Positions 7,301 through 14,599 of a stretch of DNA of 33,430 nt are shown here, one piece after another (position 1 is the stretch's first letter; the number at the start of each line of letters is the position of its first letter). The stretch is taken from contig JAATGG010000137.1 in NCBI GenBank assembly GCA_015654835.1, positions 1 through 33,430 of the forward strand. The letters run 5' to 3'. Under the pieces are notes generated by a model. It searched no databases, was not told the DNA's origin, and saw nothing but the letters and a program-made list of their open reading frames with translations. The position numbers and the translations under genes are program-made. The stretch comes from Terriglobales bacterium. Its GTDB lineage: Bacteria; Acidobacteriota; Terriglobia; Terriglobales; Acidobacteriaceae.

Positions 7301-8944
7301 TCAAGCCAGCATCGCCGCCAGATCCTGCTCTGCATTGGTAATAGCCATCAGGTTGAACTTCTCATGCAGCAGCGCCAGCACTGCGGGCGAAAGAAATGCC
7401 GGCAGCGTCGGTCCGATGCGGATGTTCCGCACCCCCAGGTGCAGCAGCGTCAGCAGCACCGCCACGGCCTTTTGCTCATACCACGACAACACCAGCGACA
7501 GCGGCAACTCGTTCACGCCGCAATCGAACGCCTTGCCCAGCGCCAGCGCAATCTGCAGCGCGGAATACGTGTCGTTGCACTGCCCGACATCCAACAGCCG
7601 CGGCAGCCCGCCAATCTCCCCGAATTCAAGCTTGTTGAAGCGGAACTTGCCGCACGCCAGCGTCATAATCACGCAATCCTCAGGAATCGATTCGGCCAGT
7701 TCGGTATAGTAGCTGCGCCCCGACCGCGCTCCATCGCAGCCGCCTATCAAAAAGAAGTGGCGAATCGCGCCTGTCTTCACCGCATCGATCACCCGGTCGG
7801 CAACGCTCAACACCGCGTTGTGTCCGAAGCCCACTGTAATCTCTTCGTCGCTGCCGTCTTCCAGGTAACCCGGAGCCCGCAGCGCCGCCGCAATCACTTC
7901 GCTGAAATCTTGATCCGCAATGTGCTTCACCCCGGGCCACGCCACCGCTCCCGACGTAAACATGCGCTGCTTATACGCAACCTTCGGCTCTTGAATGCAA
8001 TTGGAAGTCATCAAAATCGCGCCTGGAAAATCCGCAAACTCATGCGCCTGGTCCACCCATGCCCCGCCATAGTTTCCCGCCAGATGTTCGAACGCCTTGA
8101 GCTTTGGATATCCATGCGCCGGCAGCATCTCCCCATGCGTATAAATCTGAATACCCAGTCCCTTCGTCTGTTCGAGCAGCGCATACAGATCGTGTAAGTC
8201 GTGCCCCGAAACCACAATCGCCTTCCCCTTGCGCGCATGGAGCCTGACCTTCGCCGGCTGCGGATGCCCGAAGGTTTCCGTGTGGGCCTTATCCAGAATT
8301 TCCATCACCCGGTAATTCAACGCGCCCACGCTCAATGCCTCGCCCAGCAACTCTTCGGCCGTCGGCGCCGGATGAGTCAAAAAGTCCAGCACCTCGTGAA
8401 TCTTCGCCGAGCACTGCGGATCGCCTGCGCCCAGCGCCAGTGCGTGCGCGGCATACGCGGCCACGCCCTTGATGCCGTACAGCACCAACTCCTTCAGGTT
8501 CGCAATCTCCTTGCCCTCGGTCAAAAAACGTGCGGGCAAAATCACGCTCTGCCCCTGCGCCAGCAGCCCGTCCAGCGTCGCCGCCGGAGTCCACGCCGCC
8601 GCGCCGCCCAATTCCGACGGCACCACGCCCGCCTCCACGCTCACGCGCTCATAAAGGCCGCGCGCCCGGTCCCGTATCGCGACAGCCTGATGAATCAGTT
8701 CCACCAGCCGCTCGGGATCGAAGTTGACATTGGTCAACGTCGCAAAAACAGCTTGAATCGTGAAGGCGTCGATCTCCGCATCTGCCGCGCCCAGCTTGTG
8801 CGCCCGGTGAGCATACATCGACACGCCCTTGATCGCATGAATCAGCAAATCCTCGAGCGCCGCCGTCGTTGCATCTTTTCCGCATACGCCAACCGTCTGG
8901 CAGCCTTCGCCCTTCGAGGTCTGTTCGCATTGATAGCAGAACAT
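7301..8944 (-). CDS. hcp: Hybrid cluster protein (hydroxylamine reductase)
   Basis: A 547-residue prismane protein. The N-terminal cysteines C3, C6, C15 and C21 have C-x2-C-x8-C-x5-C spacing, typical of class I Hcp carrying a cubane cluster, rather than the enterobacterial class II spacing. Hybrid-cluster ligand regions are seen further on (VVSGHDLHDLYALL, TSNCIQEP, GGCDGARSGRSYY, DCVIMTLACGKFRFN). Hcp proteins reduce hydroxylamine in vitro and are linked to NO reduction and nitrosative-stress defence. No hcr reductase gene is adjacent. Regulation is suggested by a CRP/FNR-type palindrome upstream. AGGAAGG lies about nine bases before the ATG. Bacteriohemerythrin faces it. Confidence 0.95.
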   Translation of the reverse strand: MFCYQCEQTSKGEGCQTVGVCGKDATTAALEDLLIHAIKGVSMYAHRAHKLGAADAEIDAFTIQAVFATLTNVNFDPERLVELIHQAVAIRDRARGLYERVSVEAGVVPSELGGAAAWTPAATLDGLLAQGQSVILPARFLTEGKEIANLKELVLYGIKGVAAYAAHALALGAGDPQCSAKIHEVLDFLTHPAPTAEELLGEALSVGALNYRVMEILDKAHTETFGHPQPAKVRLHARKGKAIVVSGHDLHDLYALLEQTKGLGIQIYTHGEMLPAHGYPKLKAFEHLAGNYGGAWVDQAHEFADFPGAILMTSNCIQEPKVAYKQRMFTSGAVAWPGVKHIADQDFSEVIAAALRAPGYLEDGSDEEITVGFGHNAVLSVADRVIDAVKTGAIRHFFLIGGCDGARSGRSYYTELAESIPEDCVIMTLACGKFRFNKLEFGEIGGLPRLLDVGQCNDTYSALQIALALGKAFDCGVNELPLSLVLSWYEQKAVAVLLTLLHLGVRNIRIGPTLPAFLSPAVLALLHEKFNLMAITNAEQDLAAMLA

Positions 8945-8982
8945 GGTTAGGTACCTTCCTGTCTGAATTGCTTACAGTGCCG

Positions 8983-9023
8983 AGCATAGAAGCCACCCGC
9001 CGCCCGCGACAGCGACTTAAGTC
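8983..9023 (-). promoter_or_regulatory. hcp promoter with CRP/FNR-type palindrome
   Basis: GACTTAAGTC (9014-9023) is a perfect 10-bp palindrome embedded in GCGACTTAAGTCAC, with the GAC-N4-GTC half-site spacing of CRP/FNR-superfamily sites. On the minus strand a -10-like TATGCT (8988-8983) predicts a start near 8976, so the palindrome centre is at about -42.5. Class II activators of this family normally sit at -41.5. No convincing -35 is seen, as expected of an activator-dependent promoter. The regulator itself is not in the window. The palindrome also lies 28 bases before the divergent aldehyde dehydrogenase start and might affect it. Confidence 0.5.
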
Positions 9024-9031
9024 ACTTGGAC

Positions 9032-9037
9032 TACAAT
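9032..9037 (+). promoter_or_regulatory. -10-like element just before the aldehyde dehydrogenase ATG
   Basis: TACAAT ends nine bases before the ATG at 9047, and no purine-rich ribosome site lies between. If used, transcription would start near 9044 and give an almost leaderless mRNA. No good -35 was found. Confidence 0.35.
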
Positions 9038-9046
9038 CAACTCGTT

Positions 9047-10639
9047 ATGGCAACCTCCTCCCTGTCTACCCAAATTCAGCCGCGCTCGCCTCAGGGCGGG
9101 TTCTCCAATGAGCCTTTTGTCGATTTCAAGGCGCCCGATAACACCCGCAAAATGCACGCGGCCCTGGAAATGATCGCCAGCCAGCTTGGCCGTGAATATG
9201 AACTGGTCATCGGCGGCCACCGCGCCAAGACCGCCGACAAGATCCACTCGCTGAACCCCGCCCGCCCCGCCCAGATCGTCGGCGTGCACCAGAAAGCGGC
9301 TGCCGAGCACGCTGAGAAGGCCATGGCCGCCGCTCTTCAGGCCTTCGAGTCCTGGAGCCGGACCTCTGTCGATACAAGGGTTTCTCTGCTTCTCAACGCG
9401 GCCTCCATCATTCGCAACCGCAAGTTCGAGTTCGCCGCATGGCTCACCTATGAAGTCGGCAAAAACTGGGCCGAAGCCGATGCGGATGTCGCCGAGACCA
9501 TCGATTTCCTTGAGTTCTACGCCCGCGAAGCCCTGCGCCTCGCCCAGTCCGCCCCACCGATCCAATTCCCCGGCGAGCGCGACGAGTTGCTCTATATCCC
9601 CCTCGGCGTGGGCGCCGTCATTCCCCCGTGGAACTTCCCTTTCGCCATCATGGCCGGCATGACCGCCGCCTCCATCGTCACCGGCAACACCATCATCCTC
9701 AAGCCCTCCAGCGACTCGCCCACCATCGCCGCCAAGTTCGTTGAAGTGCTTGAAGAAGCCGGCCTCCCCGGCGGCGTCGTCAACTTCTGCCCCGGCTCCG
9801 GCGCCACCTTCGGCAACGCCATCGTTCAGCATCCCAAAACCCGCTTCATCGCCTTCACCGGCTCCAAAGCCGTGGGACTCGACATTCACGAGCAGGCCGC
9901 CAAAACCCGCCCCGGCCAAATCTGGATCAAGCGCACCGTCCTGGAAATGGGAGGCAAAGACTCCATCCTGGTCTGTGCCGACGCCGATATCGACGTGGCC
10001 GTCGACAGCGTCGTCGCCTCCGCCTTCGGTTACAGCGGCCAAAAATGCTCCGCCTGTTCCCGCGCCATCGTTGAAGCTTCCATTTACGAGGTCTTTCTCG
10101 AACGCATCCAGCAGCGCGTCGCCCAACTCACCGTCGGCGACCCCGCCGGCAATCCCAGCCTCGGCCCGGTCGTCAACAAGGCCGCATTGGATTCGATCCT
10201 CGCCTACATCGAGACCGGCAAAAAAGAAGGCCGCCTCATCAGCGGCGGCAAGGCAGTGCAAACTCCCGGCGGCGGCTACTTCCTCGAACCCACCGTGATT
10301 GCCGACGTCGCTCCCAACTCCACCCTCGCCCAGGAAGAAATCTTCGGACCCGTGCTCGCCGTCATTCGCGTCGACAATTTTGAAGAAGGCCTGCGCGTCG
10401 CCAACAATACCGAATACGGCCTCACCGGCTCCCTCTACACCTCAGACCGCAGCCGCATCGACTACGCCCGCCGCGAATATCATGTCGGCAACCTCTACTT
10501 CAACCGCAAGTGCACCGGCGCCATGGTCGGCGCGCATCCCTTCGGCGGCTTCAACATGAGCGGAACCGACTCCAAGGCCGGCGGCCCCGATTACCTGCTG
10601 CTGTTTACCCAGGCCAAAAGCATCGGCGAGAAGCTATAG
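9047..10639 (+). CDS. L-glutamate gamma-semialdehyde (P5C) dehydrogenase-like aldehyde dehydrogenase
   Basis: A 530-residue ALDH-superfamily enzyme. Catalytic Cys334 lies in SGQKCSACSRA and the general base Glu300 in LEMGGKD; the NAD-binding PWNFPFAIMAGMTAASIVTGNT and FTGSKAVGLDIHEQA segments are present. The GYSGQKCSACSR signature, N-terminal region and length resemble RocA/PruA of the Bacillus type. Those enzymes oxidise glutamate semialdehyde to glutamate in proline and arginine breakdown. No proline dehydrogenase gene is in the window, so the specific substrate remains inference. An in-frame TTG at 9026 would add seven residues, but the ATG at 9047 gives the usual start. The gene is divergent from hcp and followed 106 bases later by an MDR oxidoreductase. 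Confidence 0.85.
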   Translation: MATSSLSTQIQPRSPQGGFSNEPFVDFKAPDNTRKMHAALEMIASQLGREYELVIGGHRAKTADKIHSLNPARPAQIVGVHQKAAAEHAEKAMAAALQAFESWSRTSVDTRVSLLLNAASIIRNRKFEFAAWLTYEVGKNWAEADADVAETIDFLEFYAREALRLAQSAPPIQFPGERDELLYIPLGVGAVIPPWNFPFAIMAGMTAASIVTGNTIILKPSSDSPTIAAKFVEVLEEAGLPGGVVNFCPGSGATFGNAIVQHPKTRFIAFTGSKAVGLDIHEQAAKTRPGQIWIKRTVLEMGGKDSILVCADADIDVAVDSVVASAFGYSGQKCSACSRAIVEASIYEVFLERIQQRVAQLTVGDPAGNPSLGPVVNKAALDSILAYIETGKKEGRLISGGKAVQTPGGGYFLEPTVIADVAPNSTLAQEEIFGPVLAVIRVDNFEEGLRVANNTEYGLTGSLYTSDRSRIDYARREYHVGNLYFNRKCTGAMVGAHPFGGFNMSGTDSKAGGPDYLLLFTQAKSIGEKL

Positions 10640-10706
10640 CGCCGGCCCTGGCAACGCTTCGTCCCCGCTCGAACTCAATACGCGGTCTCTCCTCTATTTG
10701 CACCAT

Positions 10707-10740
10707 CCTCCTGCTGGCAGCCATCCAACCCAGCAGGAGG
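10707..10740 (+). promoter_or_regulatory. Hairpin sequestering the ribosome-binding site of the next gene
   Basis: CCTCCTGCTGG (10707-10717) is the exact reverse complement of CCAGCAGGAGG (10730-10740), with a 12-base loop. The right arm contains the full Shine-Dalgarno AGGAGG, five bases before the GTG at 10746. In the mRNA, this 11-bp stem would hide the ribosome site, so translation should depend on unfolding, by temperature, a ligand, a protein or an upstream ribosome. No known riboswitch class was recognised. Confidence 0.7.
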
Positions 10741-10745
10741 AACTT

Positions 10746-11738
10746 GTGCCAACAATCATTCGCTTTCATCAGCTTGGTGGTCCCGAGGATCTTAAATTCG
10801 AAGAGGCCCCACAGCAACAGCCCGGCAAGGGCGAGGTGCGGCTGCGGGTTCAGGCTGCAGGCCTGAACCGTGCAGATTCGATGTATTACCACGGTGTTTA
10901 TCTGGAGACGCCAAAGCTCCCTTCCCGTGTGGGCTATGAAGTCGCAGGCGTAGTCGAGGCAGTCGGCGAAGGCGTCGATTCCGCCTGGATCGGCAAGAAA
11001 GTCGCCACCATCCCCGGCTATTCGCAAAACCGCTACGGCTCGCTCGGGGAAGAAGCCGTCGTTCCCGCCGAAGTGTTGGGCGAGTATCCTGAGAACCTCA
11101 CCCCCACCCAGGCCTCGGCCATCTGGATGCAGTACCTGACCGCTTACGGCGCGCTCGTCTACTTCGGCGGCGTCAAGCCGGGCGATTTCGTTTCCATCCC
11201 CGCGGCCTCGTCCAGCGTGGGCATCGCCGCCATCCAGATAACCCGCGACGCTGGCGCCACCGCCATCGCTGTCACCCGCACCGCGGCCAAGAAAGCGCAG
11301 TTGCTTAAGCTCGGCGCCCACCATGTGATTGTCACCGATGAAGAGGATTACGTAGCCCGCGTCAAGGAGATCACGGGTGGCAAAGGCGCCCGGCTCACCT
11401 TCGATCCCGTCGGCGGGCCATTCATCGAGAAACTCGCCGCCGCCGCCGCACCGGGTGGAATCGTCTTCGAGTACGGCCTTCTATCTCCCGAGCCAACCCC
11501 GTTTCCGCTCCTTACCGCGCTGGCAAACGGTTTGAGCATCCGTGGGTATATCGTGCTGGAGATCACTCTGAATCCGGAGAGAGCCCAGGTCGCCAAAAAA
11601 TACGTCTCCGACCGGCTCGCCGACAAGCGCTTCGTGCCTCAGATCGACAAGACCTTCGCCTTCCGCCAGACCCAGGATGCCTATCGCTACCTGGAATCGA
11701 ACCAGCAGGTGGGCAAGATCGTCATCACCTTGCCGTAG
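10746..11738 (+). CDS. MDR-family quinone oxidoreductase-like protein
   Basis: A 330-residue medium-chain dehydrogenase/reductase. The N-terminal GroES-like half (about 1-130) has LNRADSMYYHGVY, typical of the zinc-free quinone oxidoreductase branch and lacking the Cys/His catalytic zinc ligands of alcohol dehydrogenases. The Rossmann half has IPAASSSVGIAAIQ for NADPH binding, followed by GAHHVIVTDEED and LTFDPVGG. It probably reduces quinones or activated alkenes with NADPH; the substrate is unknown. The GTG at 10746 is chosen because of AGGAGG at the right distance and a normal N terminus (VPTIIRFHQLGGPE); an upstream in-frame start at 10698 would run through the hairpin. The upstream hairpin suggests translational control. 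It ends against a convergent LuxR-type gene. Confidence 0.85.
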   Translation: MPTIIRFHQLGGPEDLKFEEAPQQQPGKGEVRLRVQAAGLNRADSMYYHGVYLETPKLPSRVGYEVAGVVEAVGEGVDSAWIGKKVATIPGYSQNRYGSLGEEAVVPAEVLGEYPENLTPTQASAIWMQYLTAYGALVYFGGVKPGDFVSIPAASSSVGIAAIQITRDAGATAIAVTRTAAKKAQLLKLGAHHVIVTDEEDYVARVKEITGGKGARLTFDPVGGPFIEKLAAAAAPGGIVFEYGLLSPEPTPFPLLTALANGLSIRGYIVLEITLNPERAQVAKKYVSDRLADKRFVPQIDKTFAFRQTQDAYRYLESNQQVGKIVITLP

Positions 11739-11753
11739 GCTCTTTGCACACCC

Positions 11754-11791
11754 GGCCAGGTGGCATTTCTCAACAAGATTGCCACTTGGCC
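11754..11791. repeat. Palindromic repeat between convergent genes
   Basis: GGCCAGGTGGCA (11754-11765) pairs with TGCCACTTGGCC (11780-11791) with a single mismatch. Its centre, 11760-11785, resembles the cores of the repeats at 247-273 and 26878-26904 (GTGGCA..TTTC.TCAA...ATTGCCAC). It sits between two converging gene ends, where it may also act as a bidirectional terminator. Confidence 0.65.
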
Positions 11792-11857
11792 TCGAAGCTT
11801 CAGGATCGGATTTCCGCAGGGAACAAAATCGAGGCGGCGGTATTTCCGCAACTGTTC

Positions 11858-12538
11858 CTAAGCCACGGCGGGCGGAGCAGCCTGTTCCTCGGCATCCAGC
11901 TTGCTGCCCACTTCCGCGGCGGCCTGCGCCAGCACGCGATGGTGGATCGTAAACAACGCCAGTTCCAGCCGGTCGCTCACCCCGGTCTTGTCGTAGATGG
12001 AGCGCAGATAATTCTTGATCACCTGTTCGGTGGTCTTGAGCCGAAGGGCAATCTCCCGGTTCTTGCAGCCCTGCACAATCAGAGCCACAATGCGCATTTC
12101 CTTGGGCGTCAACCGGTCGCGCACCCGGGTTCCCACCAGATCCTCTTCGGGCGAGTCCACCTGCATCAGTTGCGGAGGTATCCATATGTCTCCGGCAGCC
12201 ACCCGGTGCACGCACTCCACCAGCGCCGGCCCGGTCACGCTCCGAAATACCACTCCGCGAAATCCCTGCTGGATATAAACACCTGCCGCGTCATTGTTTT
12301 CCGCAATCACCACTCCGCGGCTGCCGGCCCCATCCAGGTAGGTGCGCAGCAACGTCAGGTCCGGCCGCATCGACGCCGCAAACAGCACAATCGAATTTGG
12401 AAAGGTCGTGATCGCATGGTGCAGGCGCTCAAGATCTGTGCACTGGGCAATAATGCGCAAGTCTTCATCCATCGCCAGAACCTTGGCGGCCCCGGCGCGG
12501 AAAATTGCCTGTGAATCGGCGAGAATGATCTTGTTCAT
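11858..12538 (-). CDS. LuxR/NarL-type regulator with a degenerate receiver domain
   Basis: A 226-residue protein with a receiver-like domain (about 1-120) and a C-terminal LuxR helix-turn-helix (about 143-205: RLTPKEMRIVALIVQGCKN, REIALRLKTTEQVIKNYL). The third strand reads SIVLFAASM where NarL-type receivers have LLLDLxMPG, so the phosphoacceptor Asp is missing, and the conserved Lys of the fifth strand is Arg (VVFRS). It is therefore probably not controlled by a histidine kinase through phosphorylation. The ATG at 12538 gives the natural MNKIILADSQ start; a longer frame from 12568 adds ten residues without support. It is divergent from the receiver/TrxR fusion gene, with a shared 369-base region, and could regulate it. 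Targets are unknown. Confidence 0.82.
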   Translation of the reverse strand: MNKIILADSQAIFRAGAAKVLAMDEDLRIIAQCTDLERLHHAITTFPNSIVLFAASMRPDLTLLRTYLDGAGSRGVVIAENNDAAGVYIQQGFRGVVFRSVTGPALVECVHRVAAGDIWIPPQLMQVDSPEEDLVGTRVRDRLTPKEMRIVALIVQGCKNREIALRLKTTEQVIKNYLRSIYDKTGVSDRLELALFTIHHRVLAQAAAEVGSKLDAEEQAAPPAVA

Positions 12539-12777
12539 GTCGTACGCCTTATCTGCCGCTCGACGCAAAATGGCCCAAACAGGCCAACTCGCCCCACCCC
12601 TCCGGCAGATCCCGGGAGCAGTAACTCGAACTCACGCATCGATTTCTGCCTCTCGCGCCCTTATCGGCTAAGCGGCGCAAGAACATGGGTACTGTCTTCA
12701 TTTGCGACACTTTGAATAATTTTGAATTTTTCCAGACCGCCCAAAAAACAGAGGGCCGCCCCCGCAGCTCTCTAGCG

Positions 12778-12794
12778 GTTCTCCTGAGGAGAAC
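12778..12794. promoter_or_regulatory. Inverted repeat GTTCTCC-TGA-GGAGAAC
   Basis: Seven-bp perfect arms with a three-base spacer lie in the divergent region, about 114 bases before the fusion gene and 240 bases before the LuxR-type gene. The size suits a dimeric regulator. No family could be assigned. Confidence 0.4.
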
Positions 12795-12871
12795 GATTCT
12801 AAACATCCTAAGATTACAGCCTGCCCGTCCTGGGGGTCACGAGAATTTAAGCGGATCGGGCGCTGAACCTG

Positions 12872-12901
12872 TTAACCTTCCCCACGGACAGGCCCTAAAC
12901 T
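12872..12901 (+). promoter_or_regulatory. Candidate leaderless promoter of the receiver/TrxR fusion
   Basis: TTAACC (12872-12877) and TAAACT (12896-12901) are 18 bases apart. The predicted start coincides with the A of the ATG at 12908, and there is no Shine-Dalgarno, so a leaderless mRNA is predicted. Confidence 0.42.
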
Positions 12902-12907
12902 AACCCT

Positions 12908-14557
12908 ATGGCAAGGCCAATCTTACTGGCAGTTGACGACGACATAAGCGTGCTGGAAGCAGTAGTGCAGGATCTGCGCCGGCATTATGGGGCCGATTAC
13001 CGCGTAATGCGCGCGGCCAGCGGCAATGCCGCCCTCGATACCCTGACCCAGCTCAAAGTGCGCCAGGAACCCGTGGCGCTGCTGCTGAGCGATCAGCGCA
13101 TGCCCGGCATGACCGGCGTCGAGTTCCTTGAGCGGGCTCGCGTCCCTTACCCGGATGCCCGCCGGGTGCTGCTCACCGCCTATGCCGATACCGAGGCCGC
13201 CATCCAGGCCATCAATACCGCGCGCATTCACTATTACCTGACCAAGCCCTGGGACCCGCCCGAGGAAAAGCTCTACCCGGTCCTCACCGACCTGCTTGAG
13301 GATTGGAAGGCCGGCTACCAGCCCGCCTTCGAAGGCCTGCGCGTCGTCGGGCACCGCTGGTCCCTCCAGGATCACAGGATCCGCAGCTTCCTTTCCCGCA
13401 ACCATGTGCCCTACCGGTGGCTCGACATCGACGCCGAAGGCACCCTCAAGCTGCTGGAAGACCGCAAGCTCCAGCCCGATCAGTTGCCCGTCGTCCTGTT
13501 CTCCGACGGCACCTCCATCGTGGACCCGGAACCGGAGGTTCTCGCCGCCCGCGTCGGCCTGCGTACCCAGGCCACGCAGGAGTTCTACGACATGGTGGTC
13601 ATCGGCGCTGGCCCTGCCGGTCTCGCCGCGGCCGTCTACGGCGCCAGCGAAGGGCTGCATACCCTGGTCATCGAACCCGTCGCCCCCGGCGGCCAGGCCG
13701 GCTCCACTTCCATGATCGAAAACTACCTGGGATTTCCCGCCGGCATCACCGGGGCCGACATGGGGCGCCGCGCTCTCATCCAGGCCACCCGCTTCGGCGC
13801 CGAGTTCGTCACCCAGCGCGCCACCGGCCTGCGCATCGACGGGCAATACCGCTTCGTCCAACTGGCCGACGGACGCGAAGTCTCCAGCCACGTCGTGATG
13901 CTCGCCCCCGGCGTTCAATATCGCAAGCTCGATATCCCCGGCGCCGAACGGCTCACCGGCCGCGGCATCTTCTATGGAGCCGCGCTGGTTGAGGCCGCCT
14001 CCTGCAAAGACCAGGGCGTCTACGTTGTCGGCGGCGCCAACTCCGCCGGCCAGGCAGCCCTCTATTTCGCCAAGTTCGCCAGCAGCGTCACCATGCTCGT
14101 CCGCGGAAAGGGAGTGGAGGCGACCATGTCGAAATACTTAATCGATGAGATCGCTCGAACATCCAATATTGTGTTGCAGCCTGAGACTCAGGTGCTTGAA
14201 GCAATCGGGGAAGAGCACCTGGAACGGTTGAGGCTGAGCGGCCCGGCGGGCGAATCGGAAGTCCCGGCTGGATCGCTGTTTGTATTTATTGGGGCGGCGC
14301 CGCGAACTGACTGGCTTCCTGCCGGCATTTTGCGCGACGAAAAAGGTTTTTTGCTGGCTGGACCGGATCTGCGCATCGACGGCAAGCTGCCTCCCGGTTG
14401 GCGGGAGGCTCGGGAGCCGTTTTTGCTGGAGTCGAGCATACCGGGCGTTTTTGTGGCGGGCGATGTGCGCCACGGCTCCATCAAGCGCGTGGCATCCGCG
14501 GTCGGCGAAGGTTCCATCGCCGTCCAGTTTGCACATCAGTATTTGGCCGGATTCTAG
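12908..14557 (+). CDS. Response regulator receiver fused to a thioredoxin-reductase-like flavoprotein
   Basis: A 549-residue fusion. Residues 1-130 form a receiver with the acidic pocket Asp10/Asp11, phosphoacceptor Asp62 (LLLSDQRMPGMTG), Thr90 and Lys113. Residues 145-220 look like a thioredoxin-fold domain without a CxxC. Residues 226-549 are thioredoxin-reductase-like, with the FAD motif VIGAGPAGLAAAVYGASEG, the NAD(P) motif VVGGANSAGQAALYFA and the C-terminal FAD motif IPGVFVAGDVR. The redox-active CxxC is replaced by GAAL; Cys366 is the only cysteine in the whole protein, so an ordinary dithiol cycle is impossible. The domain order matches known receiver/TrxR fusions, whose function is poorly defined. 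The downstream cNMP-binding kinase is the likely partner for Asp62. It starts without a Shine-Dalgarno. Confidence 0.9.
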   Translation: MARPILLAVDDDISVLEAVVQDLRRHYGADYRVMRAASGNAALDTLTQLKVRQEPVALLLSDQRMPGMTGVEFLERARVPYPDARRVLLTAYADTEAAIQAINTARIHYYLTKPWDPPEEKLYPVLTDLLEDWKAGYQPAFEGLRVVGHRWSLQDHRIRSFLSRNHVPYRWLDIDAEGTLKLLEDRKLQPDQLPVVLFSDGTSIVDPEPEVLAARVGLRTQATQEFYDMVVIGAGPAGLAAAVYGASEGLHTLVIEPVAPGGQAGSTSMIENYLGFPAGITGADMGRRALIQATRFGAEFVTQRATGLRIDGQYRFVQLADGREVSSHVVMLAPGVQYRKLDIPGAERLTGRGIFYGAALVEAASCKDQGVYVVGGANSAGQAALYFAKFASSVTMLVRGKGVEATMSKYLIDEIARTSNIVLQPETQVLEAIGEEHLERLRLSGPAGESEVPAGSLFVFIGAAPRTDWLPAGILRDEKGFLLAGPDLRIDGKLPPGWREAREPFLLESSIPGVFVAGDVRHGSIKRVASAVGEGSIAVQFAHQYLAGF

Positions 14558-14599
14558 CCGGGGTTTGGCCGGATTCAAGGTGAAGGAAGAGACGCGAAC

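Larger units (their letters stand above)
12539..12907. other. Divergent intergenic region
   Basis: This 369-base stretch separates two divergent signalling genes. It is AT-rich around 12705-12735, then holds the inverted repeat GTTCTCC-TGA-GGAGAAC (12778-12794), which could be an operator, and a promoter-like element just before 12908. Two short open frames here (12685-12903 plus, 12549-12806 minus) have no recognisable domains and no good ribosome sites, so they are not called. No RNA gene was recognised. Confidence 0.5.

Noticed and set aside
8201..8950. Long plus-strand open frame antisense to hcp
   Set aside because: His/Arg/Gln-rich shadow translation caused by codon bias of the real gene; the same applies to other long antisense frames such as 4737-5774, 20647-21612 and 28413-29339.
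9017..10261. 414-codon minus-strand frame opposite the aldehyde dehydrogenase
   Set aside because: Gly/Asp-rich shadow of GC-biased codons with no domain; the plus-strand gene has full ALDH motifs.
12549..12806. 85-codon open frame on minus in the divergent region
   Set aside because: No recognisable features; runs through the upstream region of the LuxR-type gene.
12685..12903. 72-codon open frame on plus in the divergent region
   Set aside because: No domain, no ribosome site, and it spans promoter-like and palindromic DNA.
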